DNA of 64,000 bases from Pseudoxanthomonas sp. z9 (GCF_006542425.1 NZ_VFID01000013.1:1-64000); one strand, 5' to 3'. Positions 19,534-28,901 are shown, counted from the stretch's first letter. Notes: generated by a model from the sequence alone, not told the origin. Numbers and translations: made by a program.

Positions 19534-20346
19534 CTATGGGGCTGGCTCGGCGGCCTCAAGCAATGGTGGCAACTCCGCCGCGCTTAACGCAATAGGGCGG
19601 ATCAGTGCGTTGAGCGCGGCATTCTGTTCCAGTGGCAGGTTGTCACCCATCGGGCTGCCTGGAGGCAGCAAAGGAAAGTCCAGCCGCAGATCCGCGGCCT
19701 GCGCCGGTCGACCGGCGATTTCACGATACAGGGTGGCCGTCACGATCAGCGATGCGGACAAGGACGGATGCAGGTCGTCATCGGTGAACAGAACGAGGTC
19801 GCGATGGGCCTGCTGATAGGCCCGCAGACGGGTACCGGACAGCACGGGCGTCGCGTTGGTCATGCGTGCGACGTGACGCAATCCCCGGTCCAGATTTTCC
19901 TGCCAATCCGCATCCGGCCCCCAGGTTCCGAGCAACAAGACGCGCGCTCCGTGCGTTCTTGCGAGTTCGGCGAAGCGACGATGCGTGCGCAAACTATTGC
20001 GACAGTCGTCCTGCTCTTTCTGGGTAGGGCTGGCGATGCAGGCGAGCAGGCCCCCGCGTTCCTGCAACACGACGACATCCCAGTGTTCCCGCTCGAGTGC
20101 TTTCGTCGCCGCGCCATTTTTCCAGTGATGCACCAATTCGGCGCCTGGCATCACGTAGGTTCCCGTTTCGAGCAAAGGGCCGTCACCCTGTGCGCGCGCG
20201 AGACTGCGCAACAAGCCGGGCAGATTGTTGACGTAGATTTGACTGTTGCCAATCAGCATGACCCGCAGGATGGGGCGCTCCGGAGCCTGCGCGCCCGCCT
20301 GGGCAGCAAGGCACAACAGCATGAACAGAAGTGCGGTACGTTTCAC
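19534..20346 (-). CDS. Secreted SGNH/GDSL-type hydrolase
   Basis: 270 residues. Signal peptide MKRTALLFMLLCLAAQAGA, so periplasmic or exported. Block I is RVMLIGNSQIYVNNLP (Ser in GNS) and the C-terminal block is FTDDDLHPS (Asp-x-x-His), the two ends of an SGNH triad. VVVLQERGGLL and LLLGTWG fit the strands between. Starts at GTG 20346, overlapping the stop of the upstream oxidase gene (GTGA), so the two are coupled. Substrate unknown; esterase activity is the family default. Confidence 0.75.
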   Translation of the reverse strand: MKRTALLFMLLCLAAQAGAQAPERPILRVMLIGNSQIYVNNLPGLLRSLARAQGDGPLLETGTYVMPGAELVHHWKNGAATKALEREHWDVVVLQERGGLLACIASPTQKEQDDCRNSLRTHRRFAELARTHGARVLLLGTWGPDADWQENLDRGLRHVARMTNATPVLSGTRLRAYQQAHRDLVLFTDDDLHPSLSASLIVTATLYREIAGRPAQAADLRLDFPLLPPGSPMGDNLPLEQNAALNALIRPIALSAAELPPLLEAAEPAP

Positions 20347-21725
20347 GGCGGCAGCACCTTGCCCGGGTTGAGGATGCCGTCCGGATCCAGCGCACGCTTG
20401 ATCGCATGCATCGCCGCCAGCGTCGCCGAGGTGAAGGCCTGCGGCATGAAATCTCGCTTGGCCACGCCGATGCCGTGTTCGCCGGACAGGGTGCCGCCGA
20501 GCGACAGGGTCAGTTCGAACAGGCGCGGGAGCGCCAAGCGCGCGCGCGCGGTCTGGGCCGGGTCCTGCGGGTCATAGAGGATGTTGACGTGCAGGTTGCC
20601 GTTGCCGGCATGGCCAAACGCGACGATGGGCAGTTCGAATTCCGCCGCCATCCTCTCGACTCCACCGACCAGATCCGGGATGCGCGAAACAGGCACCACG
20701 ACGTCTTCGTTGATCTTGCCGTCGGCGATCGTGCGCAACGCCGGCGAGAGCGATTTGCGCGCCGCCCACAGCCGTTCGCGCGCGATTTCATCCGGGGCTT
20801 CGTCCAGCGCGATCAGCCCTTCACCGGCCGCCGCGGTGGCTACCGCTTCCAGCGCGTGCGGGAGGGTTTCCCGTTCGCCATCGACCTCGATCATCAGCAA
20901 CGCGCCGGCGTCGGGAATATCGGCACCGCCGACCTCGCGTGCCAGCCGGATGCAGGCGCGATCCATGAACTCCAGCATCGCCGGCGCGACCGGCTGCGCC
21001 ATCACCCGCGATACCGCCGCCGCGGCCTGGGTAACGTCGCGATAGAGCGCGCGCAGGCTGGCGCGGCACGGCGGCCTGGGCAACAGGCGCAGGGTGGCCT
21101 CCACGATCAGCCCCAGCGTGCCCTCGCTGCCGACCAGCAGATGGGTGAGGTCGTACCCGGTCGCGTCCTTGGTGGTGACGCTGCCGCAGGCGATCAGATC
21201 GCCGGTGCCGGTCACCGCCTGCAGGCCCAGCACGTTGTCGCGGCTGGTGCCGTACTTCACCGCGTGCGGGCCACCGGCGTTGCAGGCGAGGTTGCCGCCG
21301 ATGGTGGAAACGTCGGCGCTGGCCGGATCCGGGGCCCAGAACAGGCCATGCGGCGCCAGCGCGGCTTGCAGTTCGCCGTTCAGCACCCCGGGCTCCACCA
21401 CCGCATAGCGATCGCCGGCCTCGATGCGCAGGATCCGGTTCATCCGTTCGAACGACACCGCCACGCCACCGGCATACGGAATCGCCGCGCCGGTACTGCT
21501 GGTGCCGCTGCCGCGAGCCACGATCGGTACGCCGTGTTCGCGGCACGCCCGCACGATCGCCTCGACCTGTTCACGGGTGCGCGGCAGGGCGACCGCGTCG
21601 GCGAGGGCGAAACGGCGCGAATTGTCTTCGCCGTAGCGGCGGCGGGCGTCGGCGTCGGTCAGCCAGCCATCGCCGAGCAATTCGCCCAGCGCGGCATCCA
21701 GTGAGGCGGGAAGGGAGGGATTCAC
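20343..21725 (-). CDS. FAD-binding oxidoreductase, GlcD/D-lactate dehydrogenase-like
   Basis: 460 residues. PCMH-type FAD domain: VPIVARGSGTSSTGAAIPY, VEPGVLNGELQ, DVSTIGGNLACNAGGPH and VKYGTSRDNVLGLQAVTG. The C-terminal FAD-oxidase domain holds VAFGHAGNGNLHVNIL and LSGEHGIGVAKRDFM with the conserved His residues. Such enzymes oxidise D-2-hydroxy acids such as D-lactate or glycolate. No GlcE/GlcF or iron-sulfur partner gene is adjacent, which favours a single-subunit dehydrogenase. Exact substrate not determinable. Confidence 0.9.
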   Translation of the reverse strand: MNPSLPASLDAALGELLGDGWLTDADARRRYGEDNSRRFALADAVALPRTREQVEAIVRACREHGVPIVARGSGTSSTGAAIPYAGGVAVSFERMNRILRIEAGDRYAVVEPGVLNGELQAALAPHGLFWAPDPASADVSTIGGNLACNAGGPHAVKYGTSRDNVLGLQAVTGTGDLIACGSVTTKDATGYDLTHLLVGSEGTLGLIVEATLRLLPRPPCRASLRALYRDVTQAAAAVSRVMAQPVAPAMLEFMDRACIRLAREVGGADIPDAGALLMIEVDGERETLPHALEAVATAAAGEGLIALDEAPDEIARERLWAARKSLSPALRTIADGKINEDVVVPVSRIPDLVGGVERMAAEFELPIVAFGHAGNGNLHVNILYDPQDPAQTARARLALPRLFELTLSLGGTLSGEHGIGVAKRDFMPQAFTSATLAAMHAIKRALDPDGILNPGKVLPP

Positions 21726-21759
21726 CCGCCCATTCTAAGGGAGTGGGCGGGCCTGGGAT

Positions 21760-22146
21760 TCAGGCATCGTCGGCGCGGAAGGCGTCCGCGATCCAGTCCA
21801 GCCGCGGGGAATCCGGATCGCCGCGGGCGTCGATCACGTCGAAGCGGCAGGGCAGGTCGGCGTAGCGGGGATGGGCGGCGAGAAACCGCGAGGCGGCATG
21901 GATCAACCGGCGACGCTTGCCGGCATCGATCGAGCCGGCGCCACCGCCGAACGCATCCGAACGGCGATGACGGACCTCGACGAACACCAGCACCGCCTCG
22001 CCGCGGCGTTCATCGCACATCACCAGATCCAGTTCACCGCCGCGGTAGTTCACGTTCGCGGCCAGCGGACGCAGGCCGGCGCGGATCAGGAACCCGCGTG
22101 CGGCCTGCTCGATCCGCGCACCCTGTGCGCGGCGATCAACCGCCAT
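21760..22146 (-). CDS. yraN: YraN/UPF0102 nuclease-like protein
   Basis: 128 residues. Restriction-endonuclease-like fold with the family pattern [11 protein letters not shown] followed by VFVEVRHR, i.e. E-x-D and E-x-R/K active-site-like residues. Biological role unresolved. Its first codons overlap the end of lpoA by 11 bases. The yraN-lpoA pair divergent from rsmI is the same arrangement as yraN-yraM/yraL in E. coli. Confidence 0.9.
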   Translation of the reverse strand: MAVDRRAQGARIEQAARGFLIRAGLRPLAANVNYRGGELDLVMCDERRGEAVLVFVEVRHRRSDAFGGGAGSIDAGKRRRLIHAASRFLAAHPRYADLPCRFDVIDARGDPDSPRLDWIADAFRADDA

Positions 22147-23503
22147 CGGCGATGGGAACCACCGCGCCGCTGCGGAAGGTCGACCAGGCCGGCGAGCGCA
22201 GCACGTTGCCGAAGCCGTCCAGGCGCAGGACGCCGGTGGCGCCGCGCAGGCCCTCGTTGGTGTCGTTGGCCAGCTTTTCCAGGTATGCGGTCAGCAGCCA
22301 GGCGTCGTAGCCGAACGCGAACAGGCGCGCGGCCGGACCGCGCGCGGTCGCCAGGCGTTCGCCGGTCACGCTGGCCGGTGGCAGGCCCGGCACGCCGCGG
22401 GTGGTCCAGGCTTCGGTCGGGAACACGATGCCGTCCAGCGCCACGTCGTCCAGCACTTTGCCGGTGCCGGACAGCAGCTGCGAGGTGGCCACCCGGCTCT
22501 TGCCGCCGAGGCCGGCAAGCGCCAGTTGCGGCGCCAGCACGCGCGCGGTTGCGCCCTTCACCGCCAGGAACACCGCATCCACATTCGCCTGCGCGGCCGA
22601 GGCCAGCGCCGCCGACAGATCGCCGGGCGTGTCGCCGACGCTGAGATTGGCCGCGACCTTGCCGCCGCGCTCGCTGAAGCGTTCGGCGAACGCCTGCGCC
22701 GCGCGCCGGCCGTTGTCGTCGGCGCCGCCGATCACCAGCACGTTGCGGCGCTCGCGCTCGAGCAGGTATTCGGCGGCCATGATGCCGTCGTCTTCCGGGG
22801 TCAGCGAGAAGCCGGCCATGCCATTCGGTGGGGGGACGTTGCCGCGGTTGAGCACCAGCGTGGGCACCTTGAGCGCGGGCTCGCGAAACAGCGCGCTGAC
22901 CTCGTCGCGGCCGAGCGGGCCGATCACGAAATCGGCGCCGGCGGCGACCGCGCGGCCGTAGGCGGCGATCGCGCCACCGGCGGTGCCGCTGGTGTCGAAG
23001 AACTCCACTTCCGGCCGGCGCCGGCTCTCGCCGTAATAGCCGGCCATCAGGCCGTCGCGGACCGGCTGCGCGGCGGTGGCCAGATCGCCGGACAGCGGCA
23101 GCAGCACGGCCAGCTTCACCGGCGGACGGTAGCCGTCGCGCTCGGCCGGGGGACGATTGCCGAATTGCCACTGATCGCGATCGAACGGCCGGGGCAGCGC
23201 CAGGCCGCGCCGCAGCAGGGCGCGACCGGCGAATTTGTACAACGGGTCGCCGGCCGGCAGTGCGGCCGCGTCGCGCGCCAGGGTGGCATCGTCCAGGCTC
23301 GACAGCAGCCGGTCGATCTCCCTCGCGTTGTCGCTGCGTGCCTGGCCGGTCAGGGTCGCGTCCTGCCGCGCCAGTTCCGCGGCGCGCGCGATGGCGGCCG
23401 AGGCCTGGCCCTTCGGCGTGGTCGGACCGCTGACCTGGGTGGTGGCGCAACCGGCGAACAGCACGGCCAGCAGCAGCGGGGCGAGAATCCTTGCGAAGCG
23501 CAT
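22136..23503 (-). CDS. lpoA: Penicillin-binding protein activator LpoA
   Basis: 455 residues from ATG 23503; in-frame ATGs at 23509 and 23515 are also possible. A lipoprotein signal ends in [10 protein letters not shown], so it should be anchored in the outer membrane. Known role of LpoA: reaches through the periplasm to stimulate PBP1A. The periplasmic-binding-protein-like C-terminal domain is complete ([20 protein letters not shown] to [17 protein letters not shown]). The protein is much shorter than the ~680-residue enterobacterial form, because most of the N-terminal helical TPR-like domain is missing. Divergent from rsmI. Confidence 0.87.
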   Translation of the reverse strand: MRFARILAPLLLAVLFAGCATTQVSGPTTPKGQASAAIARAAELARQDATLTGQARSDNAREIDRLLSSLDDATLARDAAALPAGDPLYKFAGRALLRRGLALPRPFDRDQWQFGNRPPAERDGYRPPVKLAVLLPLSGDLATAAQPVRDGLMAGYYGESRRRPEVEFFDTSGTAGGAIAAYGRAVAAGADFVIGPLGRDEVSALFREPALKVPTLVLNRGNVPPPNGMAGFSLTPEDDGIMAAEYLLERERRNVLVIGGADDNGRRAAQAFAERFSERGGKVAANLSVGDTPGDLSAALASAAQANVDAVFLAVKGATARVLAPQLALAGLGGKSRVATSQLLSGTGKVLDDVALDGIVFPTEAWTTRGVPGLPPASVTGERLATARGPAARLFAFGYDAWLLTAYLEKLANDTNEGLRGATGVLRLDGFGNVLRSPAWSTFRSGAVVPIADGG

Positions 23504-23576
23504 TTCCATAGGCATCGGCGGCGACAGGACGGAGGAACCGGCTACGATTCTACCCCTGCCGAAGGATCCCCACTGA

Positions 23577-24401
23577 ATGCCCGCCGGAACCCTGTTCATC
23601 GTCGCCACGCCCATCGGCAACCTGGCCGATCTGTCGCCCCGGGCGCTGGAGACCCTCCGCCAGGTCGCCGCCATCTGCGCCGAGGACACCCGCCGCAGCG
23701 GCCAGCTGCTGGCCCATTTCGGCATCGAGCGGCCGCTGATCGCCCTGCATGAACACAACGAGGACGCGCTGGCCGAGCGCATCGTGGCGCGCCTGCAGGC
23801 CGGCGAATCGATGGCGCTGGTCAGTGACGCGGGCACGCCGCTGGTCAGCGATCCCGGCTATCGGGTGGTGCGCGCGGCGCGCGCGGCCGGAATCCCGGTC
23901 AGTCCGGTGCCCGGCGCCTGCGCGGCGATTGCCGCGCTGAGCGTGGCGGGGTTGCCGAGCGATCGCTTCGTGTTCGAGGGATTCCTGCCGGCCAAGGCCT
24001 CGGCGCGCCGGGAGCATCTCGCGCAGCTGGCCGACGAAACCCGCACGCTGGTGTTCTACGAATCCTCCCACCGCATCGCCGAGTCGCTGGCGGACATGCG
24101 CGCGGCGTTCGGCGACGAACGCCCGGCGGTGCTGGCCCGCGAGCTGACCAAGCTGTTCGAGACCGTGCTGGACGGCAACCTGGCCGACCTGCAGCGGAAG
24201 GTCGACACCGACGACAACCAGCGCAAGGGCGAGTTCGTGGTCATCGTGCAGGGCGCCGGCGAGGATGCCGACGCGCAGATTGCCGAGGGACGCCGCGTCT
24301 ACGCGCTGCTCAACGCGCACCTGCCACCGTCGGCGGCCGCCAAGTTGGCCGCGGAAATCACCGGCGCGCCGCGCAAGGCGCTGTACGGGCAGAAGGACTG
24401 A
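23577..24401 (+). CDS. rsmI: 16S rRNA (cytidine1402-2'-O)-methyltransferase
   Basis: 274 residues. Tetrapyrrole-methylase-fold enzyme that 2'-O-methylates C1402 in the decoding centre; its partner on the same base is RsmH, encoded 3.5 kb downstream. Signatures: GTLFIVATPIGNLADLSPRA, CAEDTRRSGQLL, HEHNEDA, ALVSDAGTPLVSDPGYRVV and PVPGACAAIAALSVAGLP, then FVFEGFLP. Full length. Confidence 0.97.
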   Translation: MPAGTLFIVATPIGNLADLSPRALETLRQVAAICAEDTRRSGQLLAHFGIERPLIALHEHNEDALAERIVARLQAGESMALVSDAGTPLVSDPGYRVVRAARAAGIPVSPVPGACAAIAALSVAGLPSDRFVFEGFLPAKASARREHLAQLADETRTLVFYESSHRIAESLADMRAAFGDERPAVLARELTKLFETVLDGNLADLQRKVDTDDNQRKGEFVVIVQGAGEDADAQIAEGRRVYALLNAHLPPSAAAKLAAEITGAPRKALYGQKD

Positions 24402-24476
24402 GGAAGCGTCCGCGGGACCCGGTCCTGCGCCCGCCGGGAACCTGCTAACGTGCGGTCGACTTCCGGGGAAGCCGCC

Positions 24477-25349
24477 ATGATCAGGATCCGATCCGCGTTC
24501 GCGATGGGGGTGTTCTGCCTTGCCGCGTGGACGGCGAGCGCGGCCGAGCCGGCACCTCCAAAGCAGCATTTCGTCGACATGGAGCAGGGCCAGCGCCTGC
24601 GGCTGGATGTGTTCGAACCGCAGGCCGGACCCGTGCCACGCGCGGCCATCGTGCTGTTCCATGGCGGTGGCTGGTCCGTGGGCGAGGCGTCCTGGATCCA
24701 TCCCACCGCGCGCCTGCTGGTGGAGCAGGGCATGGTCGCCGTCTCGGTGGAGTACCGGCTCTCGGATCAGAAGACGGTTACGCCGTTCGACGCGGTGGCG
24801 GATGCGCGCGCGGCGATCCGCTGGGTCCGCGCCAATGCCGAGGCGTTGGGCGTGGACCCGGCGCGAGTGGCGGCGGGAGGCATTTCCGCGGGCGGCCACC
24901 TGGCGGCATCGACGGCCGTGTTCGACGAGCCGGGAAGCGCGCCGCCGTCCGCGCGCCCGGATCTGCTGGTGCTGTGGTCACCGGCCGTGACGGTGGCAAA
25001 CGATGGCTGGTTCACCCGGCTCAGTGGCGGTCCCGCGCAGGCGGCGGCGCTGTCGCCGGATCGGCATGTCCGTGCCGGGCTGCCGCCGGCGATCCTGCTG
25101 CAGGGTGCGGAGGACAGCGTCACGCCGGCCGCGGGCGCGACCCGCTTCTGCGAGCGCATGCGGCAAGCCGGAAACGTTTGCGAACTGGTGATCTATCCGG
25201 GCGTGGGGCACTTGTTCACCCGCAACCTGCAACAGCAGGAAGAACCCGATTACAAGGCGATCGACATGGAGATCGACGCCAATGCCGATCGCAAGGCGAT
25301 CGCGTTCCTGCAACAGCACGGGTTCATCACCAAACCGCGCGCGCCGTGA
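24477..25349 (+). CDS. Secreted alpha/beta-hydrolase (esterase family)
   Basis: 290 residues from ATG 24477; signal peptide MIRIRSAFAMGVFCLAAW through ASAA. The esterase/BD-FAE-like fold shows the oxyanion motif LFHGGGWSVG, the nucleophile elbow AGGISAGGHLAAS, an Asp in QGAEDSVTP and a His in PGVGHLFT. Exported carboxylesterase by family; natural substrate unknown. It separates rsmI from rnpB, genes that are usually neighbours in relatives. The rnpB -10 region starts at its stop codon. Confidence 0.85.
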   Translation: MIRIRSAFAMGVFCLAAWTASAAEPAPPKQHFVDMEQGQRLRLDVFEPQAGPVPRAAIVLFHGGGWSVGEASWIHPTARLLVEQGMVAVSVEYRLSDQKTVTPFDAVADARAAIRWVRANAEALGVDPARVAAGGISAGGHLAASTAVFDEPGSAPPSARPDLLVLWSPAVTVANDGWFTRLSGGPAQAAALSPDRHVRAGLPPAILLQGAEDSVTPAAGATRFCERMRQAGNVCELVIYPGVGHLFTRNLQQQEEPDYKAIDMEIDANADRKAIAFLQQHGFITKPRAP

Positions 25350-25361
25350 GACAATGCGCGC

Positions 25362-25714
25362 GGCGGAGCCGGCCAGACAGTCGCGTCATGCGCAAGCATG
25401 CCGAGGAAAGTCCGGGCTCCACAGGGCACGGTGCCAGGTAACGCCTGGGCGGCGCGAGCTGACGGAAAGTGCAACAGAAAGATACCGCCGAACGGCTCTC
25501 CGGAGTGCGTGGCAAGGGTGAAATGGTGCGGTAAGAGCGCACCGCGAGTCCGGCAACGGACCGGCACGGCAAACCCCACCGGGAGCAAGACCAAATAGGG
25601 AGGCTATGCCGCGGCCCGCGGTGCCTCCGGGTAGGTTGCTTGAGCGTAGCGGTGACGCTGCGCCTAGAGGAATGACTGTCCAAGACAGAACCCGGCTTAT
25701 CGGCCGGCTCCGCC
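25362..25714 (+). ncRNA. rnpB: RNase P RNA (class A)
   Basis: Catalytic RNA that trims the 5' leader of tRNA precursors. Helix P1 is exact: GGCGGAGCCGGCC (25362-25374) pairs with 25702-25714. Universal segments are visible: GAGGAAAGTCCGGGCTCC, CAGGGTAACGCC-type P4 region (GCCAGGTAACGCCTGG), GTGCAACAGAAAG, GGTAAGAGCGCACCG, CAAATAGGGAGG and ACAGAACCCGGCTTAT. A -10-like GACAAT at 25350-25355 places the 5' end at about 25362. No gene is encoded here; the antisense frames are shadows. Confidence 0.97.
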
Positions 25715-25719
25715 TCATG

Positions 25720-26297
25720 TTTACTGGGCTTGTGCCCAGTAAACCCCGAAGTTCGCTAGGCGAACTTCGGGCCCCGATGCGCACTTCCATACCCCCGTCG
25801 TTCGCGCCGCTGGCGCGAACTCGCCCCCAGACTCAGGGGGCTTTGTGCTTTCGGACAGGTCGAGTCGCGTGACGGGTTTGTCGTGCCAGTAAACCCCAAA
25901 GTTCGCAGCGCGAACTTCGGGCCCCGATGCGCACTTCCATACCCCCGTCGTTCGCGCCGTTGGCGCGAACTCGCCCCCTGATTCAGGGGGCTTTGTGCTT
26001 TCGGACAGGTCGAGCCGCGTGACGGGTTGTCGTGCCAGTAAACCCCAAAGTTCGCAGCGCGAACTTCGGGCCCCGATGCGCACTTCCATACCCCCGTCGT
26101 TCGCGCCGCTGGCGCGAACTCGCCCCCTGATTCAGGGGGCTTTGTGCTTTCGGACAGGTCGAGCCGCGTGACGGGTTTGTCGTGCCAGTAAACGCCGAAG
26201 TTCGCTAGGCGAACTTCGGGCCCCGATACGCACTTCCATACCCCCGTCGTTCGCGCCGCTGGCGCGAACTCGCCCCCTGACTCAGGGGGCTTTTGCG
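25720..26297 (+). repeat. Four ~150-bp tandem repeats with terminator-like hairpins downstream of rnpB
   Basis: Six bases after rnpB a 10-bp perfect hairpin (25720-25743) leads into four units starting near 25741, 25891, 26040 and 26190 (periods 150, 149, 150; the last ends near 26297). Each unit carries three stem-loops: around AAGTTCGC (first copy 25745-25771), GTTCGCGCC/GGCGCGAAC (25800-25820) and GCCCCCTGA/TCAGGGGGC followed by TTTGTGCTTT. Stems are kept while loops differ (TAG versus AGC). E. coli rnpB is likewise followed by 113-bp tandem repeats containing terminators, so a role in rnpB 3' end formation is the likely reading. Confidence 0.85.
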
Positions 26298-26399
26298 TTC
26301 TGATGGATCAGGCTTGTGTGTTCGTGAGCGGGTTCGGCGCCATCGCGAAGAGCGGAGCTTGCTCCGCTGCTCCTTGGGCGGCCGGATGCGGCATCCCCC

Positions 26400-27170
26400 T
26401 TACGGCGGCATCCGGTTGGAGAGGGTGGTTTCGCCCAGCAGGTGGCCATCGGGGCCGAAGCGGCGTTCGCTGATCCAGCCGTGGCCCTGGTGGTCGATGG
26501 CGATGAGGGTGCTGGCCCGGGTGCCATAGATCGGGTTGCGGATGAAGGCGGCCGACAGCAGGCGTTCGCGTTCCAGGCCGACGCCGGTGTCGGGCAGTTC
26601 CGGGTCGGGGGCGAGGCGTTCGTCGGCCAGGCCGCGCCAGAGCAGGTCCACGTCTTCCGTCTCGCGTGACACCCAGTCGGACATCACCTGCATCAGCCGC
26701 AGGGTCTTGGGCCAGGGCTCGTCGAGGTCGCCGTTGGATAGCCCGTGCACGCCGTCGGCCAGGAGCATTCGACGTGGATGCGGGTAGTTGCTGACGTATT
26801 CGCAGACATTGGCATCGGCAACCAGCAGATTGAAAGGGGCATAGGCGTCTGCCGCCGACCCGGTCGCGCCCGCGTATGCGGACGCGGACAGGCCGCTGCC
26901 GAGGAAATCCGCCGCCAGCGCGCCCCGCGACGGGGCCTGCGGGACGACGATGCGGGGATCCCGGACGTTGGTCACCACCGTCATCCGCCCCGAGACATCC
27001 AACCCCGCCCAGGTACCGCCGGACCGCAGATCGCGTCCGGCCAGAACTTCCGGCCGGTCTGACCAGCGCGCCAGCGGGGCGGTCGGACGCTCGTGCGCCT
27101 CGTCGCGGTTGCCGGCCATGACCAGGCGCCAGCGGGGATGAATGTTCCAGGCGATGGCGAGCAGGCACAT
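26400..27170 (-). CDS. NRDE family protein (TANGO2-like)
   Basis: 256 residues from ATG 27170. The N-terminus MCLLAIAW has the conserved Cys2, followed by VMAGNRDEAHERPTAPL with the NRDE motif and GGTWAGLDVSGRMTVVTNVR, all hallmarks of the TANGO2/NRDE family. An Ntn-hydrolase-like fold is predicted for the family; bacterial function is not settled. No signal peptide. Convergent with rnpB and its repeats, and divergent from mraZ. Confidence 0.9.
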   Translation of the reverse strand: MCLLAIAWNIHPRWRLVMAGNRDEAHERPTAPLARWSDRPEVLAGRDLRSGGTWAGLDVSGRMTVVTNVRDPRIVVPQAPSRGALAADFLGSGLSASAYAGATGSAADAYAPFNLLVADANVCEYVSNYPHPRRMLLADGVHGLSNGDLDEPWPKTLRLMQVMSDWVSRETEDVDLLWRGLADERLAPDPELPDTGVGLERERLLSAAFIRNPIYGTRASTLIAIDHQGHGWISERRFGPDGHLLGETTLSNRMPP

Positions 27171-27295
27171 GCCCGCATTCTGGCCCCTTGCGCGCCTCGT
27201 CGTCAGTAGTCGCAATCCACGGCGAGACTGAGATCACGTCGTGCTCACGTCGGTGAATCTGACCCGAATCTCAAAATCTGAGACGAAACAGCAAC

Positions 27296-27305
27296 TTGTG
27301 GATAA
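27296..27305 (-). promoter_or_regulatory. Consensus DnaA box upstream of the dcw cluster
   Basis: TTGTGGATAA on the plus strand is the reverse complement of TTATCCACAA, the high-affinity DnaA box. It lies 71 bases before the -35 of the mraZ promoter. A further palindrome, CTTGAT-AC-ATCAAG (27340-27353), lies between the two. The match is exact; binding is inferred. Confidence 0.6.
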
Positions 27306-27375
27306 GGCTTGAACAAGTCTCTGAAGTTTGCTGCAAGCCCTTGATACATCAAGCGATTTTTTGTCGATCTGCCTG

Positions 27376-27403
27376 TTGACAACCCTGTGCGCGGTGCTAA
27401 TGT
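27376..27403 (+). promoter_or_regulatory. Promoter of the mraZ/dcw operon
   Basis: TTGACA (27376-27381), a 16-base spacer and TAATGT (27398-27403). The perfect -35 and the position about 85 bases before mraZ make this the best promoter in the region. Confidence 0.75.
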
Positions 27404-27447
27404 GGGCATCCGAGGGAAAACCGGGTTTTTAGTGGGTTTTCGTGGTT
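27403..27447 (+). promoter_or_regulatory. MraZ-type operator
   Basis: G-rich boxes recur about every ten bases just downstream of the promoter: TGGGC (27403), AGGGA (27413), CGGGT (27422), TGGGT (27433) and TGGTT (27443). MraZ of E. coli and mycoplasmas is known to bind direct TGGGN repeats spaced by five bases in its own leader. Autoregulation of the dcw operon is therefore likely. Confidence 0.6.
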
Positions 27448-27486
27448 CAATTACCGCCTTCGTGCGGACGGGCAAGGGCAGGATTC

Positions 27487-27933
27487 GTGTTTCAGGGTGA
27501 GACCGCCATCACGGTTGACGACAAGGGACGGCTAGCGGTGCCCACCGCTTACCGCGACCTCGTCGCGCGCGAGTGCGGCAACCGGCTGGTCATCACTTAC
27601 AACCCGTTCGAGGCCGGCAGCCTGTACCTGTACCCCGAACACGAATGGCAGCGGGTCCGGGACGAGGTCAGCAAGCTGCCGAGCACCCAGCGCGCCCATC
27701 GCAGCCTGCAGCTGAAGCTGATCGGTGCCGCCTCGGTGGTGGAACTCGACGGCAATGGCCGCATCAGCATCCCGGCAAGCCACCGCAGCGCGGTCGGCAT
27801 CGAGAAAAAGGCGGTGCTGCTGGGCATGGGCGACAAGTTCGAATTGTGGAGCGAGCAGGCACACCACGCGCAGATCCGCCAGACCATCGGCGACGAGGAT
27901 CTCAGCGCGCACATGCTCGAGTTGCGCTTGTGA
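27487..27933 (+). CDS. mraZ: Transcriptional regulator MraZ
   Basis: 148 residues from GTG 27487 ([18 protein letters not shown]), the family's usual length; the GTG at 27442 would place codons inside the operator. Two AbrB-like SpoVT domains: [14 protein letters not shown] in the first and [13 protein letters not shown] in the second, each with the D-x-x-G-R-x-x-x-P loop. Forms a ring that binds repeats upstream of its own gene. Its stop overlaps the rsmH start (GTGA). Confidence 0.96.
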   Translation: MFQGETAITVDDKGRLAVPTAYRDLVARECGNRLVITYNPFEAGSLYLYPEHEWQRVRDEVSKLPSTQRAHRSLQLKLIGAASVVELDGNGRISIPASHRSAVGIEKKAVLLGMGDKFELWSEQAHHAQIRQTIGDEDLSAHMLELRL

Positions 27934-28901
27934 GGACCGGTGACGGCACGCGGCAGTCCGCGCAGGCCGGTCACCTTTCAGCGCTGCACTTGCCGGTGTT
28001 GTACACGCAGGTCATGGAAGGGCTGCAGGTGAAACGGGACGGGACGTATCTGGACGGCACGTTCGGGCGTGGAGGACACGCGCGCGGAGTGCTGGAACGA
28101 CTGGGGCCGGGAGGTCGGCTGCTGCTGATGGACAAGGATCCCGAAGCGATCGCGCATGCCGAACGTACGTTCGCGGACGATGCGCGCGTCGCGATCCGCC
28201 GCGGCAGCTTCGCCGGCATGGCGGAGTGGGACGCCACCGCCGCCGGCCTGGACGGCGTGCTGCTGGATCTCGGGGTCTCGTCCCCGCAACTGGACGTGGC
28301 CGAGCGCGGCTTCAGTTTCGGCAAGGACGGCCCGCTGGACATGCGCATGGATCCCGAATCCGGCGAGAGCGCCGCGGAGTGGCTGGCGCGCGCCGACGAG
28401 CGCGAAATCGCCGACGTGCTGTGGACCTACGGCGAGGAGCGCATGAGCCGGCGGATCGCCCGCGCGATCGTCGCGCGCCGCGCGTCGCAGCCGTTCGTCC
28501 GCACCGCGGACCTGGCCGAGGTCATCGCCTCGGCGATGCCGCGCGGCAAGCAGGACATCCATCCGGCCACCCGCAGCTTCCAGGCCATCCGCATCCACAT
28601 CAACCGCGAACTGGCCGACCTGGAAGCCGGCCTCGACGCCGCGCTGGCGCGCCTGAAGACCGGCGGCCGGCTGGCCGTGATCAGCTTTCATTCGCTGGAA
28701 GACCGCATCGTCAAGCGGTTCATCGCCGCGCACGCCAAGGCGCCGCCGGCCAACCGCCGGCTGCCGGTGCAGGAAGCGTTCGTGCCGACCCTGCGCATGA
28801 TCGGCGATGCGCAGAAGGGCACGGCCGAGGAAATCGCCGGCAATCCGCGCGCCCGCAGCGCGGTGCTGCGCGTGGCCGAGAAGCTGGAGGCCGCCGCATG
28901 A
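27930..28901 (+). CDS. rsmH: 16S rRNA (cytosine1402-N4)-methyltransferase
   Basis: 323 residues from GTG 27930, which shares GTGA with the mraZ stop. Second enzyme (with RsmI) modifying C1402. SAM site [17 protein letters not shown]; other signatures are [40 protein letters not shown] and [29 protein letters not shown] follows. Complete. Confidence 0.97.
   Translation: MRTGDGTRQSAQAGHLSALHLPVLYTQVMEGLQVKRDGTYLDGTFGRGGHARGVLERLGPGGRLLLMDKDPEAIAHAERTFADDARVAIRRGSFAGMAEWDATAAGLDGVLLDLGVSSPQLDVAERGFSFGKDGPLDMRMDPESGESAAEWLARADEREIADVLWTYGEERMSRRIARAIVARRASQPFVRTADLAEVIASAMPRGKQDIHPATRSFQAIRIHINRELADLEAGLDAALARLKTGGRLAVISFHSLEDRIVKRFIAAHAKAPPANRRLPVQEAFVPTLRMIGDAQKGTAEEIAGNPRARSAVLRVAEKLEAAA

Noticed and set aside
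25386-25790. Protein-coding frames antisense to RNase P RNA
   Set aside because: The region is a full class A RNase P RNA with exact P1 pairing; frames there are incidental and often misannotated.
25721-26089. Minus-strand frame of 122 codons reading through the rnpB repeats as a repeated ~50-residue peptide
   Set aside because: The frame exists only because two periods are 150 bases; the 149-base unit breaks it. No usable ribosome binding site is seen, and the conserved feature is stem pairing rather than amino acids.
25720-26297. CRISPR array
   Set aside because: Units are ~150 bases and nearly identical along their whole length; there are no short repeats separated by unique spacers.
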